DNA of 37,281 nt from Gomphosphaeria aponina SAG 52.96 = DSM 107014 (GTDB lineage: Bacteria > Cyanobacteriota > Cyanobacteriia > Cyanobacteriales > Gomphosphaeriaceae), in NCBI GenBank assembly GCA_016903655.1, contig JADQBC010000022.1, positions 1 through 37,281 of the forward strand, written 5' to 3'. Of the stretch, positions 1-6,876 are shown one piece after another. The notes below the pieces were generated by a model. The model did no database searches. It was not told the DNA's origin and saw nothing but the letters and a program-made list of their open reading frames with translations. Every line of letters begins with the position of its first letter. Position 1 is the first letter of the stretch. Both the position numbers and the translations under genes were made by a program.

Positions 1-1
1 T

Positions 2-133
2 GAAATTGTTTGGCGTTTTATCAAATATCAATGGTTAAAAGTTAGCGATTATGAAAATTGGGAAACTTTGGTTAAAGCTGTGGAAAATATACTGAAAGAA
101 TTTGGGGAAAAATATGTCATTAATTTTGCCTAG
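2..133 (+). CDS. IS630-family transposase, C-terminal end (partial)
   Basis: An open frame enters from the left edge and stops at TAG 131-133. Its 43 residues (beginning EIVWRFIKYQWLKV, ending EKYVINFA) match my memory of the C-terminus of IS630-family DDE transposases, where a W-x-x-[IL]-K-[YW]-x-W-L segment follows the last catalytic acidic residue and the protein ends near YVINFA. The catalytic residues lie outside the window, so intactness cannot be judged. No clear terminal inverted repeat was found in the ~200 bases after the stop. Confidence 0.7.
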   Translation, partial: EIVWRFIKYQWLKVSDYENWETLVKAVENILKEFGEKYVINFA

Positions 134-331
134 GTACTTAAAAGCCAGAATAACGATTTTTGTTAATTTTACCCAAATTGTTAGAAATATAAGCCTGAAA
201 CCATTATATTTTAAGGGTTTTAAAAAGCCTTAAATTTTTAAATGAAACAGCCCTGCCTCGAAAACAAGGGGGGATTCAAAGCAGGTCAGAAAACCGTCCA
301 TTTCAAGATAGAATTTAAAGAAAAACCTAAT

Positions 332-1762
332 ATGAGCTTTTACGACAAACTCAATGAGGCGATCGCCTTTAATCAAAGTTTACTGGTAGTAGGACTTGAC
401 CCCAACCCAGAAATGATTCCTTCTGGTTATAACTCTACCAAAGACTGGCTAGAATTTGTGATCGCCCAAACTGCTGACTTTGTTTGCGCTTATAAACCCA
501 CCCTGGGTTTTTATCAAGCTATGGGAATAGAAGGATTAGAGTTATTATCCCAATTACTAGCTACCATCCCAGACAAGATCCCAATTATTTTAGATGCTAA
601 ACACGGAGACTTGAATACCAGCACTGTTTTTGCACACACCATTTTTGAACAGTGGGGGGTGGATGCTGTTACTCTTACTCCTTATGCTGGACAAGACCAG
701 GTTACGCCATTTTTAGTTTATCCTGACAAAGGAGTATTTATTCTGTGCCACACTTCTAATCCTGGTGCAGTTGCTTTACAGGAATATCCTACTGCTGAAA
801 ATCCCTTTTACTTACAGGTAGTGCGGGAAGCAAAAACCTGGGGAACTCCAGAACAATTATTTTTAGAAGCAGGGACTACCAACCCAGAAATACTAGCTAA
901 AATTCGCGCTGCTGCTCCCGAAAGAGTTATTCTAGTTAGGAGTATTTGGGGAGAAGAAGGAAAATTAAACCAAATATTGCAAGCAGGATTAGATAAAAAT
1001 GGAGCAGGTTTACTCATTCCCGTTTCTCTAGAATTATTAGCCAATCAAAATCTAGCAGCAGGTATTAAGGAACTGAATAGACAAGTAAACCAAGCTAGAA
1101 GTGAGGTAGTAGAAGAAGGTTCTAGTTGTGAACTTTGGAGCAGTAATGTTTGTTTATTGGCAAAACATCCCCATGAAGAATTGATTTTACAATTATATGA
1201 TATTGGTTGTCTATTGTTTGGGGAATATGTCCAAGCTTCTGGAGCAACTTTTTCTTATTATATTGACTTGCGGAAGATTATTTCTAATCCCCAAATATTC
1301 CATCAAGTCCTCAATGCTTATGCAGAAATTCTCAAAAAGTTAAGCTTTGATTTGATTGCTGGTATTCCCTATGGCTCTCTCCCCACTGCAACTGGGTTAG
1401 CTTTGAGTCTCCATCATCCTATGGTTTTTCCCCGCAAAGAAGTAAAAGCACATGGTACTCGCCGTTTAATTGAAGGGAATTTTCATCCAGGGCAAAAAGT
1501 TGTAGTAGTGGATGATATTCTGATTACGGGAAAAAGTGTAATGGAGGGGGCGGCAAAATTAGAATCTGCGGGTTTAAAAATTGAGGATATTGTAGTTTTT
1601 CTCGACCATGAAGAAGGAGTTAAGGAGCGCTTGAGAAACAATGGTTATGAAGCTCATTCAGTGTTGACAATTTCAGAAATTACTGAGACACTTTATGCAG
1701 CGGGTAAAATTAATACAGAACAGTATCAGAAGTTGGGGAAAACTGTTGTGGCTTTTATTTAA
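332..1762 (+). CDS. pyrF-pyrE: bifunctional orotidine-5'-phosphate decarboxylase / orotate phosphoribosyltransferase
   Basis: A fused UMP synthase catalysing the last two steps of de novo pyrimidine synthesis: orotate plus PRPP to OMP, then OMP to UMP. The N-terminal half is the decarboxylase; its D-x-K-x-x-D active-site signature is LDAKHGD (D88, K90, D93), followed by VFILCHTSNPGA. The C-terminal half is the phosphoribosyltransferase, with the PRPP-binding motif VVVVDDILITGKS at about residues 388-400. The order PyrF-PyrE is opposite to animal UMP synthase and is the arrangement known in cyanobacteria and some kinetoplastids. I chose ATG 332 (476 aa, starting MSFYDKLNEAI) because the decarboxylase fold begins there; the frame stays open to ATG 242, but those 30 residues look unrelated to the family. 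The stop codon lies inside the first Pho-box-like repeat. Confidence 0.93.
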   Translation: MSFYDKLNEAIAFNQSLLVVGLDPNPEMIPSGYNSTKDWLEFVIAQTADFVCAYKPTLGFYQAMGIEGLELLSQLLATIPDKIPIILDAKHGDLNTSTVFAHTIFEQWGVDAVTLTPYAGQDQVTPFLVYPDKGVFILCHTSNPGAVALQEYPTAENPFYLQVVREAKTWGTPEQLFLEAGTTNPEILAKIRAAAPERVILVRSIWGEEGKLNQILQAGLDKNGAGLLIPVSLELLANQNLAAGIKELNRQVNQARSEVVEEGSSCELWSSNVCLLAKHPHEELILQLYDIGCLLFGEYVQASGATFSYYIDLRKIISNPQIFHQVLNAYAEILKKLSFDLIAGIPYGSLPTATGLALSLHHPMVFPRKEVKAHGTRRLIEGNFHPGQKVVVVDDILITGKSVMEGAAKLESAGLKIEDIVVFLDHEEGVKERLRNNGYEAHSVLTISEITETLYAAGKINTEQYQKLGKTVVAFI

Positions 1763-1839
1763 CCCAATCTTAACCTTGGTTTTATTTAACCTTATCTTAA
1801 CCCAAAAAACCCCAGATAATCTTAACCTTGTCTTAACCC
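1758..1839 (+). promoter_or_regulatory. Pho-box-like repeat cluster (six YTTAACCY octamers)
   Basis: Six octamers of the form [CT]TTAACC[CT] start at 1758, 1769, 1785, 1796, 1821 and 1832. They fall into three pairs, and within each pair the spacing is exactly 11 bp (8-bp unit plus 3-bp spacer). This matches the known cyanobacterial SphR/PhoB-type operator, which consists of tandem PyTTAAPyPy(T/A) repeats at 11-bp spacing. The cluster sits directly upstream of the 5'-nucleotidase gene at 1894, which fits phosphate-starvation control. Binding is inferred. Confidence 0.75.
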
Positions 1840-1893
1840 AAAAATCAAAAAAGTATGGAAAAATAATAGGCAAGCAAAAAAAAATTGGGTCAA

Positions 1894-4482
1894 ATGTCAA
1901 ACAATACTCCTATTGAATCATTCTTAGAAGAACAGGGATTTGTTCTACAAATTCTCCATACTTCCGATCAAGAAGCTGGTATTCCAGCTCTTGAAGATGC
2001 TATCGGTCTTTCTGCGGTAATGAATGCCTTAGAACCTCAGTATGAAAATACAATTAAATTGAGTTCTGGGGATTTATTTATTGCTGGGCCTTTCTTGAAT
2101 GCAAGTCTAGATATTTATGACAGTGTAACTGATGCTGAACCAGCAGGGAAAGCGGGTATTGCTGATATTTTAATCCAAAATGAATTAGGTTGGAATGCGG
2201 CGGCAGTTGGCAACCATGAATTTGATGCGGGACCAGGTACTTTTTTTGAGTTACTAGCACCAAACCCTGATATTGTTAATGGGGTAAATGGCGGTAAAGG
2301 TATTGGTGTAGGAGGTTATCCTGGGGCATTATTTCCCTATTTAGCTACTAATTTGGATTATGCTGAAGAAGCAAATCTCCAATCTTTAGTAGTTCCTAAT
2401 GGAGAAAAAGCTAAACCTAATAGTCTGGCTGGTAGCGTCATAGTTGATGTGAATGGAGAAGAGGTTGGTGTTGTTGGTGCAGTAGTTCCTTATTTGCCAC
2501 AAATTGCTAATATTGGTGGAATTAAAATGTTGACTGATAATAATGCAGCAACTATTGAAGCCTACGCTCAAACTTTAGCAGAAAATATCCAACCTGTGGT
2601 AGATGAATTGGTGGCACAGGGGATAAATAAAGTTATCCTAATGACACACCTCCAACAGTTTGAAATTGAGCAAGCATTAGCACCTTTACTGAGTAATGTT
2701 GATGTGTTGATGGGTGGGGGTTCTCATCGGGTAATGGCAAATGATGATGATATTTTACGCCAAGATGAAACTCAAATTCCTCCCCAACTTTTACAACCCT
2801 ATCCCCAAGAGTTTCAAGATGCTGATGGAAATACTATCTATCTGATTAATACTAATTCTAATTACCGTTATTTGAGTCGCTTGGCCATTGAATTTGACGC
2901 AAATGGGAACGGGATTAATGTATTGGATGATAGCGGAACTTTTGCTACTGATCTGGCTGGGGTAGATCGTCTTTATGAGGAAGATATCACTGAGTTTGAC
3001 CAAGTAAAAGCAAAAGCAGACCCTGAGTTAGTGGAAATAGTAGAAGGGGTTGGTAATTTTATTAACACCCTGGATAGTGAAATTTATGGCAATAGCCAAG
3101 TCTATCTCAATGGGTTACGGGAGGCGGTGCGCACTGAAGAGACTAATCTGGGGAATCTCACTGCTGATGCTAACCGCTGGTATGCTGAACAATATGGCTT
3201 GGAAATTGATATTTCTGTTAAAAATGGCGGTGGTATTCGTGACCAAATTGGGGTATCTTTTATTGCTGGTGGCGGAGATGAATTAGTACAATTACCACCT
3301 CAAGCTAACCCAGAAGTGGGGAAAGAAGACGGGGATATTTCTCGTTTAGATATTGCTAATTCTCTGCGCTTTGATAATGATATTTCGGTGGTGGAAATTT
3401 CTGCTGCGGGAATTAAGGATTTAGCAGAACATTTTGTGGCACAATGGGCTCCTGGGGTAACAGCGGGACAGTTTGGACAAATTGGTAATTTTGTTTTTAG
3501 TTATGATCCAGATGGTACCCCAATTGAGTTTGAACGGGATGCTAATAGTCAAGCAATTGGGGTGGTAACTCCTGGCGATCGCATTCAAAACATAGCCATT
3601 TTGCGGGATGATGGAACTAAGGAAATAATTGTCCAAAATGGTGAGTTACAGGTAGATGCAGGGCAAATATACACAATGGTAATCCTGAGTTTCCTTGCAG
3701 ATGGTGGTGATGGTTATCCTGTTTTTCACTTCCAAAACCCGATTACACTGAGCGAGTTAGATCCTGTAAATATTCCTGATCAGGCAGTAGGTTTAGTGCA
3801 AGGTGGGGAACAAGATGCTTTAGCTGAGTATTTAGCTGCCTTCCATGGTGATGCTCCTGTTGCTTACGCAGAAGCAGACACTCCCATAGAAGAAGACGAG
3901 CGCATTCAAAACCTTAACTTTAGGGAAGATACTATTATTGATGAGGGAGAATCATCATTACCTGAAGTGGTTTTTGGTACAGTAGAAGATGATCTTTTTG
4001 ATGCTGCTTTTCCTGATGAAAAACAATTTGTTGGTGCTGCGCAAATTCTCTTTACTGGTAGCGGTAATGATACTGTTGATGTCTCTCAGGTAGGTAGTGA
4101 TAATCGCCTTGATACTGGTAGTGGTGATGATGTGATTTTTGCTGGTACGAATAACCGCATTCTTGCAGGGATGGGTGATGATTTAATCTTTGCTGCTGGT
4201 GGTGATAATGTTATTACTGGTGGTATGGGAGCGGATCAATTCTGGTTAATTCTGGATACAGGAGATTTACCAGCGATGGTAAATATAATCACTGATTTTG
4301 AGGTGGAAAATGATGTGATCGGTTTTGCTAATAGTGGTTTAAGTTTTGCGGATTTGGGTAATGACTGGAATTATACTCAAGAAGGTGCTAGTGTATTAGT
4401 AACAGCTTTTGGTCAAGAGATTGGCTTATTATTAAATACCCAAGTCAGCGACTTAACTGAGGCTAACTTTGTAATTGCATAA
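1894..4482 (+). CDS. secreted bifunctional metallophosphatase/5'-nucleotidase with RTX-type C-terminus
   Basis: An 862-residue hydrolase predicted to release phosphate from nucleotides or other phosphomonoesters outside the cell. The N-terminal calcineurin-like metallophosphatase domain (~15-300) has LQILHTSDQEAG (E replaces the usual H after D-x), GNHEFD (N107, H108) and MTHLQQFE. A 5'-nucleotidase C-terminal domain follows (~400-610, with VKNGGGIRD). The last ~140 residues carry GSGNDTVDVS, GSGDDVIFAG and GMGDDLIFAAGGDN, which are Ca-binding nonapeptide (RTX) repeats. There is no N-terminal signal peptide, so type I secretion through the C-terminus is the likely route. ATG 1894 is chosen; TTG 1885 is an alternative. 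No good ribosome binding site is seen. The Pho-box cluster ends 55 bp upstream. Exact substrate is not determinable. Confidence 0.88.
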   Translation: MSNNTPIESFLEEQGFVLQILHTSDQEAGIPALEDAIGLSAVMNALEPQYENTIKLSSGDLFIAGPFLNASLDIYDSVTDAEPAGKAGIADILIQNELGWNAAAVGNHEFDAGPGTFFELLAPNPDIVNGVNGGKGIGVGGYPGALFPYLATNLDYAEEANLQSLVVPNGEKAKPNSLAGSVIVDVNGEEVGVVGAVVPYLPQIANIGGIKMLTDNNAATIEAYAQTLAENIQPVVDELVAQGINKVILMTHLQQFEIEQALAPLLSNVDVLMGGGSHRVMANDDDILRQDETQIPPQLLQPYPQEFQDADGNTIYLINTNSNYRYLSRLAIEFDANGNGINVLDDSGTFATDLAGVDRLYEEDITEFDQVKAKADPELVEIVEGVGNFINTLDSEIYGNSQVYLNGLREAVRTEETNLGNLTADANRWYAEQYGLEIDISVKNGGGIRDQIGVSFIAGGGDELVQLPPQANPEVGKEDGDISRLDIANSLRFDNDISVVEISAAGIKDLAEHFVAQWAPGVTAGQFGQIGNFVFSYDPDGTPIEFERDANSQAIGVVTPGDRIQNIAILRDDGTKEIIVQNGELQVDAGQIYTMVILSFLADGGDGYPVFHFQNPITLSELDPVNIPDQAVGLVQGGEQDALAEYLAAFHGDAPVAYAEADTPIEEDERIQNLNFREDTIIDEGESSLPEVVFGTVEDDLFDAAFPDEKQFVGAAQILFTGSGNDTVDVSQVGSDNRLDTGSGDDVIFAGTNNRILAGMGDDLIFAAGGDNVITGGMGADQFWLILDTGDLPAMVNIITDFEVENDVIGFANSGLSFADLGNDWNYTQEGASVLVTAFGQEIGLLLNTQVSDLTEANFVIA

Positions 4483-4503
4483 ATAGTCATGTAATTACAC
4501 TTA

Positions 4504-4534
4504 TTGGGGGTGTTTCCTAGAGAAACCCCCCCAA
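4504..4534 (+). terminator. hairpin terminator after the 5'-nucleotidase gene
   Basis: Thirteen-base arms (TTGGGGGTGTTTC and GAAACCCCCCCAA) with one mismatch surround a 5-base loop, 21 bases after the stop codon. It lies between two convergent genes and could serve both; no long T-tract follows on the plus strand. Confidence 0.6.
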
Positions 4535-4564
4535 CAAAAATGTTGTTATTTGTGAATTACTAGC

Positions 4565-5293
4565 TTAGTCACGGCCGTTAATGGCGATGAGTAGGCGCAG
4601 AATAAAGATGAACAGGTTAATGTAGGTGAGATACATGGAGAGAGCTGCTAGCAAATATTGATCATCTCGATAGACACGAGGCAGAAGATAAAAATCTACC
4701 ATTGCTGCACCTGCAAAAATAAACACCCCGACACCAGAAATGGCAATGTCTAACCAGGAGGGAGTATAAACCCCAAATAGGCTAAAAAGCAATTGAACTA
4801 CCATTACAACTAATAGCCCAATTATTCCTAGCTGCACAGTGCGAGTTAGGGCTATCCCATCTTCGTCACTCAGATTTGAGCCTATATTACGCCCAACTAT
4901 AAAAGTAACGCCACATCCGAGAGCAGCAATACCAATTCCTTGAAAACCCACATTCGGAGTTTGCAGTGCGATAAAAATTAAGCCAGTGAGTGTATAACCT
5001 GATAATAGACTATACAGTGCGAGCAGGGGGAGAGCTGTGGTGTTGTTGCCATTTTCTGCAATATGGCGAGCGACGAAAAAGAAGGCAAACTGAGCAATCA
5101 TCCCTATCCAAAAAGTGGTCATAAACATACCTGGGTTGGTATTGAAGACACCCAAACCACCATAGGTACCCAGGGCTGTTAAAACTAATCCGCCTCCGAG
5201 ATAGGGTAGGGCCTTGGCGATGACATTGGGGCCAATTAAGGATTGACTTTTTGCCTCTTGCATCGCTCGTCGAAAGTTGCTTGTTATACTCAT
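4565..5293 (-). CDS. Bax inhibitor-1 (BI-1/YccA) family membrane protein
   Basis: A 242-residue polytopic membrane protein with about seven hydrophobic segments, matching BI-1/YccA/YbhL-type proteins in length and in the terminal pattern YLTYINLFIFILRLL. Family members are integral membrane proteins implicated in ion (Ca2+) leak or interaction with membrane proteases; the bacterial role is poorly defined. It starts at ATG 5293 (MSITSNFRRAMQEA). It converges with the 5'-nucleotidase gene and runs in the same direction as psb30, from which it is separated by a terminator and ~120 bp, so it is probably transcribed separately. Confidence 0.85.
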   Translation of the reverse strand: MSITSNFRRAMQEAKSQSLIGPNVIAKALPYLGGGLVLTALGTYGGLGVFNTNPGMFMTTFWIGMIAQFAFFFVARHIAENGNNTTALPLLALYSLLSGYTLTGLIFIALQTPNVGFQGIGIAALGCGVTFIVGRNIGSNLSDEDGIALTRTVQLGIIGLLVVMVVQLLFSLFGVYTPSWLDIAISGVGVFIFAGAAMVDFYLLPRVYRDDQYLLAALSMYLTYINLFIFILRLLIAINGRD

Positions 5294-5416
5294 ATGTTGT
5301 AACCTTCAAAGGTGGAAAAATAGCTAATTAATTTCATTGTAATTAATTTTTAGCTAGTTAGGGGGTCACGCTTTTAAATTGCTTTTTTAGCTTCGATAAG
5401 AGTTGATACGGAAAAA

Positions 5417-5450
5417 AAAAACACTCCCCTGTGACCAGGAGGGTGTTTTT
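5417..5450 (-). terminator. Rho-independent terminator of psb30
   Basis: Arms 5417-5430 and 5437-5450 (AAAAACACTCCCCT / AGGAGGGTGTTTTT, one mismatch) with a 6-base loop. Read on the minus strand it ends in a run of about ten T, 15 bases after the psb30 stop. Confidence 0.8.
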
Positions 5451-5464
5451 AGCTACATTTATGT

Positions 5465-5596
5465 TTATAAGTCGCCGCCACGAAATGCCAATACAGCAAT
5501 AATCACAGGCCCTGCAATCATAATTAAAGCAACAAAGGTTAACTGAAAAATGGTTTCAAAGTTAACGCTTCCTAGAAAGTTAGATATAAACTCCAT
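5465..5596 (-). CDS. psb30: photosystem II reaction-centre protein Psb30 (Ycf12)
   Basis: A 43-residue single-span membrane protein, short enough to be missed by length cut-offs. It begins [20 protein letters not shown], continues with a hydrophobic helix ([18 protein letters not shown]) and ends RGGDL. The pattern F-Q-L-T...A-G-P...L-A-F-R-x-G-x-L agrees with cyanobacterial Psb30/Ycf12, a small subunit at the periphery of the photosystem II core in the thylakoid membrane. AGGAG lies 5 bases before the ATG, and a strong terminator follows the stop, so it looks monocistronic. It diverges from the YkgJ gene. Confidence 0.88.
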   Translation of the reverse strand: MEFISNFLGSVNFETIFQLTFVALIMIAGPVIIAVLAFRGGDL

Positions 5597-5717
5597 ATTT
5601 TCTCCTGATTTTACTCAAGCAACTCTTAAAATCAAAGAGTATGATACCTGGAAAAGCTCCCTGATTTTTCAGCAAATACACAAAACTTGATAATTTTTAT
5701 GTAAGAGAGGATAAATT

Positions 5718-6071
5718 ATGGCTACTTGGCGTTGTGTTAAGCTTTGTGGAGCTTGTTGTCATCTTGATCCTGCAGAGCGCCCCGAATTGGAGGATTATTT
5801 GTCAAAAGAGGAGTTGGAGCTATATTTAGCTATGGTAGGGGAAGGGGGCTGGTGTGTCAATTTTGACCATTTGTTGCGAGAATGTACTATTTACGATCAA
5901 CGACCGCCTTTTTGTCGGGTGCAACCTGAGATTTTTGAGAAAATGTATGGTATAGAAGTGAGGGAGTTTAATGATTTTGCTATTGACTGTTGTCACCAGC
6001 AAATTGAAGGGGTGTATGGGAGCGAGAGTGAGGAGATGGGGCGTTATGAGTTGGAGGTGGGAGAATATTGA
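5718..6071 (+). CDS. YkgJ-type cysteine-cluster protein (putative Zn/Fe-S)
   Basis: A 117-residue protein with CVKLCGACCHL near the N-terminus, then WCVNFD, RECTIYDQRPPFCR and a final CC. This cysteine arrangement (C-x3-C-x2-CC ... C ... C-x8-PxxCR) is that of the YkgJ/UPF0153 family, thought to bind zinc or an iron-sulfur cluster; the function is unknown. It starts at ATG 5718 (MATWRCVKLCG). An AGAGAGG stretch lies ~8 bases upstream as a possible binding site. It diverges from psb30 and stands ~110 bp before the paired GDT1 genes. Confidence 0.85.
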   Translation: MATWRCVKLCGACCHLDPAERPELEDYLSKEELELYLAMVGEGGWCVNFDHLLRECTIYDQRPPFCRVQPEIFEKMYGIEVREFNDFAIDCCHQQIEGVYGSESEEMGRYELEVGEY

Positions 6072-6100
6072 GATTGAATAGCACATTTACGGCTAACTTT

Positions 6101-6143
6101 TGCCATACTGGGGGTACTTGAGGATTTTTCCCCCTTGGTGGCA
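6101..6143 (+). promoter_or_regulatory. structured leader containing a dispersed 32-bp repeat, upstream of the GDT1 pair
   Basis: Between the YkgJ stop and the first GDT1 start lies a nested inverted repeat: TGCCA (6101-6105) with TGGCA (6139-6143) outside, and GGGGG (6110-6114) with CCCCC (6130-6134) inside. Bases 6101-6132 recur in reverse orientation at 32114-32145 with one mismatch. It could be a leader RNA structure, a transcription signal or a dispersed repeat. It does not show the conserved GGGGAGUA of the yybP-ykoY manganese riboswitch. Confidence 0.45.
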
Positions 6144-6182
6144 GGATGCTCAATTGCAAATATATACGAAAATAATAAACGA

Positions 6183-6530
6183 ATGACAGCCATTGAGCCA
6201 GTAGAAAAGGAGTTACCTGAGCAAAAGCAGCCAGGGAATAAGTCAAGTGGGAGTTTCACTGCTGTTTTAACCTCCACTTTTATTACCATTTTTTTCGCTG
6301 AGATGGGAGACAAAACCCAACTAGCTACTTTGTTAATTAGTGCTGAGTCTCAGTCGCCTTGGGTGGTGTTTGCTGGTGCTGCTGCTGCTTTAATTGCTAC
6401 GAGTTTGTTGGGTGTTTTGCTTGGTTACTGGTTGGCAAAGCGGTTGTCACCCAAAGTATTAGATATTGCTGTGGCAATCTTGCTGTTGGTGATTTCTGGG
6501 TTATTGTTGGGTGATGTGGTAGGGAGTTAA
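6183..6530 (+). CDS. TMEM165/GDT1-family half-transporter, first gene of pair
   Basis: A 115-residue protein with one UPF0016 (GDT1) repeat. After a polar N-terminus of ~28 residues it has the signature FFAEMGDKTQLAT and two further hydrophobic helices, ending VISGLLLGDVVGS. The E-x-G-D-[KR]-[TS] motif carries the cation-binding acidic residues of GDT1 Mn2+/Ca2+:H+ exchangers. Full transporters have two such repeats; here the repeats sit on two adjacent genes, so the products probably pair. ATG 6183 (MTAIEPVEKELPEQ) is chosen over TTG 6135, which would add an unconserved extension. Only 2 bp separate its stop from the next start, so the pair is one operon. Confidence 0.87.
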   Translation: MTAIEPVEKELPEQKQPGNKSSGSFTAVLTSTFITIFFAEMGDKTQLATLLISAESQSPWVVFAGAAAALIATSLLGVLLGYWLAKRLSPKVLDIAVAILLLVISGLLLGDVVGS

Positions 6531-6532
6531 AG

Positions 6533-6814
6533 ATGAACTGGCAACTTTTTGGACTGAGTTTTATTACAGTGTTTCTGGCAGAAATTGGGGATAAGAGTCT
6601 CCTGGCGGCGATCGCCCTGGGTGGTAGCTCTCAACATCCTCGTGCCGTTTTTGTAGGTTGTACCACTGCTTTGATTCTTACCAGTTTTATTGGGGTGATT
6701 GCAGGGGGCAGCGTAGCATCTTTGTTGCCAGAGCGTTTAATGAAAGCGATCGCCGCTATTGGGTTTATTTTGATCGCTCTGAAAATTCTCTGGCCATCTT
6801 TAGCAGAAGAATAG
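6533..6814 (+). CDS. TMEM165/GDT1-family half-transporter, second gene of pair
   Basis: A 93-residue partner of the preceding gene. It carries the second GDT1 signature, FLAEIGDKSLLAAIAL (about residues 14-29), and three hydrophobic helices ending in ILIALKILWPSL. A heteromer of the two halves would give the six-helix, two-motif architecture of a complete manganese exporter. In cyanobacteria such exporters move Mn out of the cytosol into the periplasm or thylakoid lumen; the substrate here is inferred from the family. A terminator follows 9 bases after the stop. Confidence 0.87.
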   Translation: MNWQLFGLSFITVFLAEIGDKSLLAAIALGGSSQHPRAVFVGCTTALILTSFIGVIAGGSVASLLPERLMKAIAAIGFILIALKILWPSLAEE

Positions 6815-6822
6815 AGTATCTG

Positions 6823-6852
6823 AGGTTGGGGTTAATTTCCCCACCTTTTTTC
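6823..6852 (+). terminator. terminator of the GDT1 gene pair
   Basis: AGGTTGGGG and CCCCACCT pair with one bulged base around a short AT-rich loop, followed by TTTTTT on the plus strand. It ends 25 bases before the convergent solute-binding-protein gene. Confidence 0.65.
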
Positions 6853-6876
6853 TTAAGAAACCATTGTCGTTATAAC

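Noticed and set aside
4504-4534. G-rich run as a G-quadruplex
   Set aside because: Only one G-run per strand arm; it is better explained as a terminator stem.
6087-6182. yybP-ykoY manganese riboswitch ahead of the GDT1 genes
   Set aside because: The conserved GGGGAGUA loop and its partner loop are not present, although a hairpin exists.
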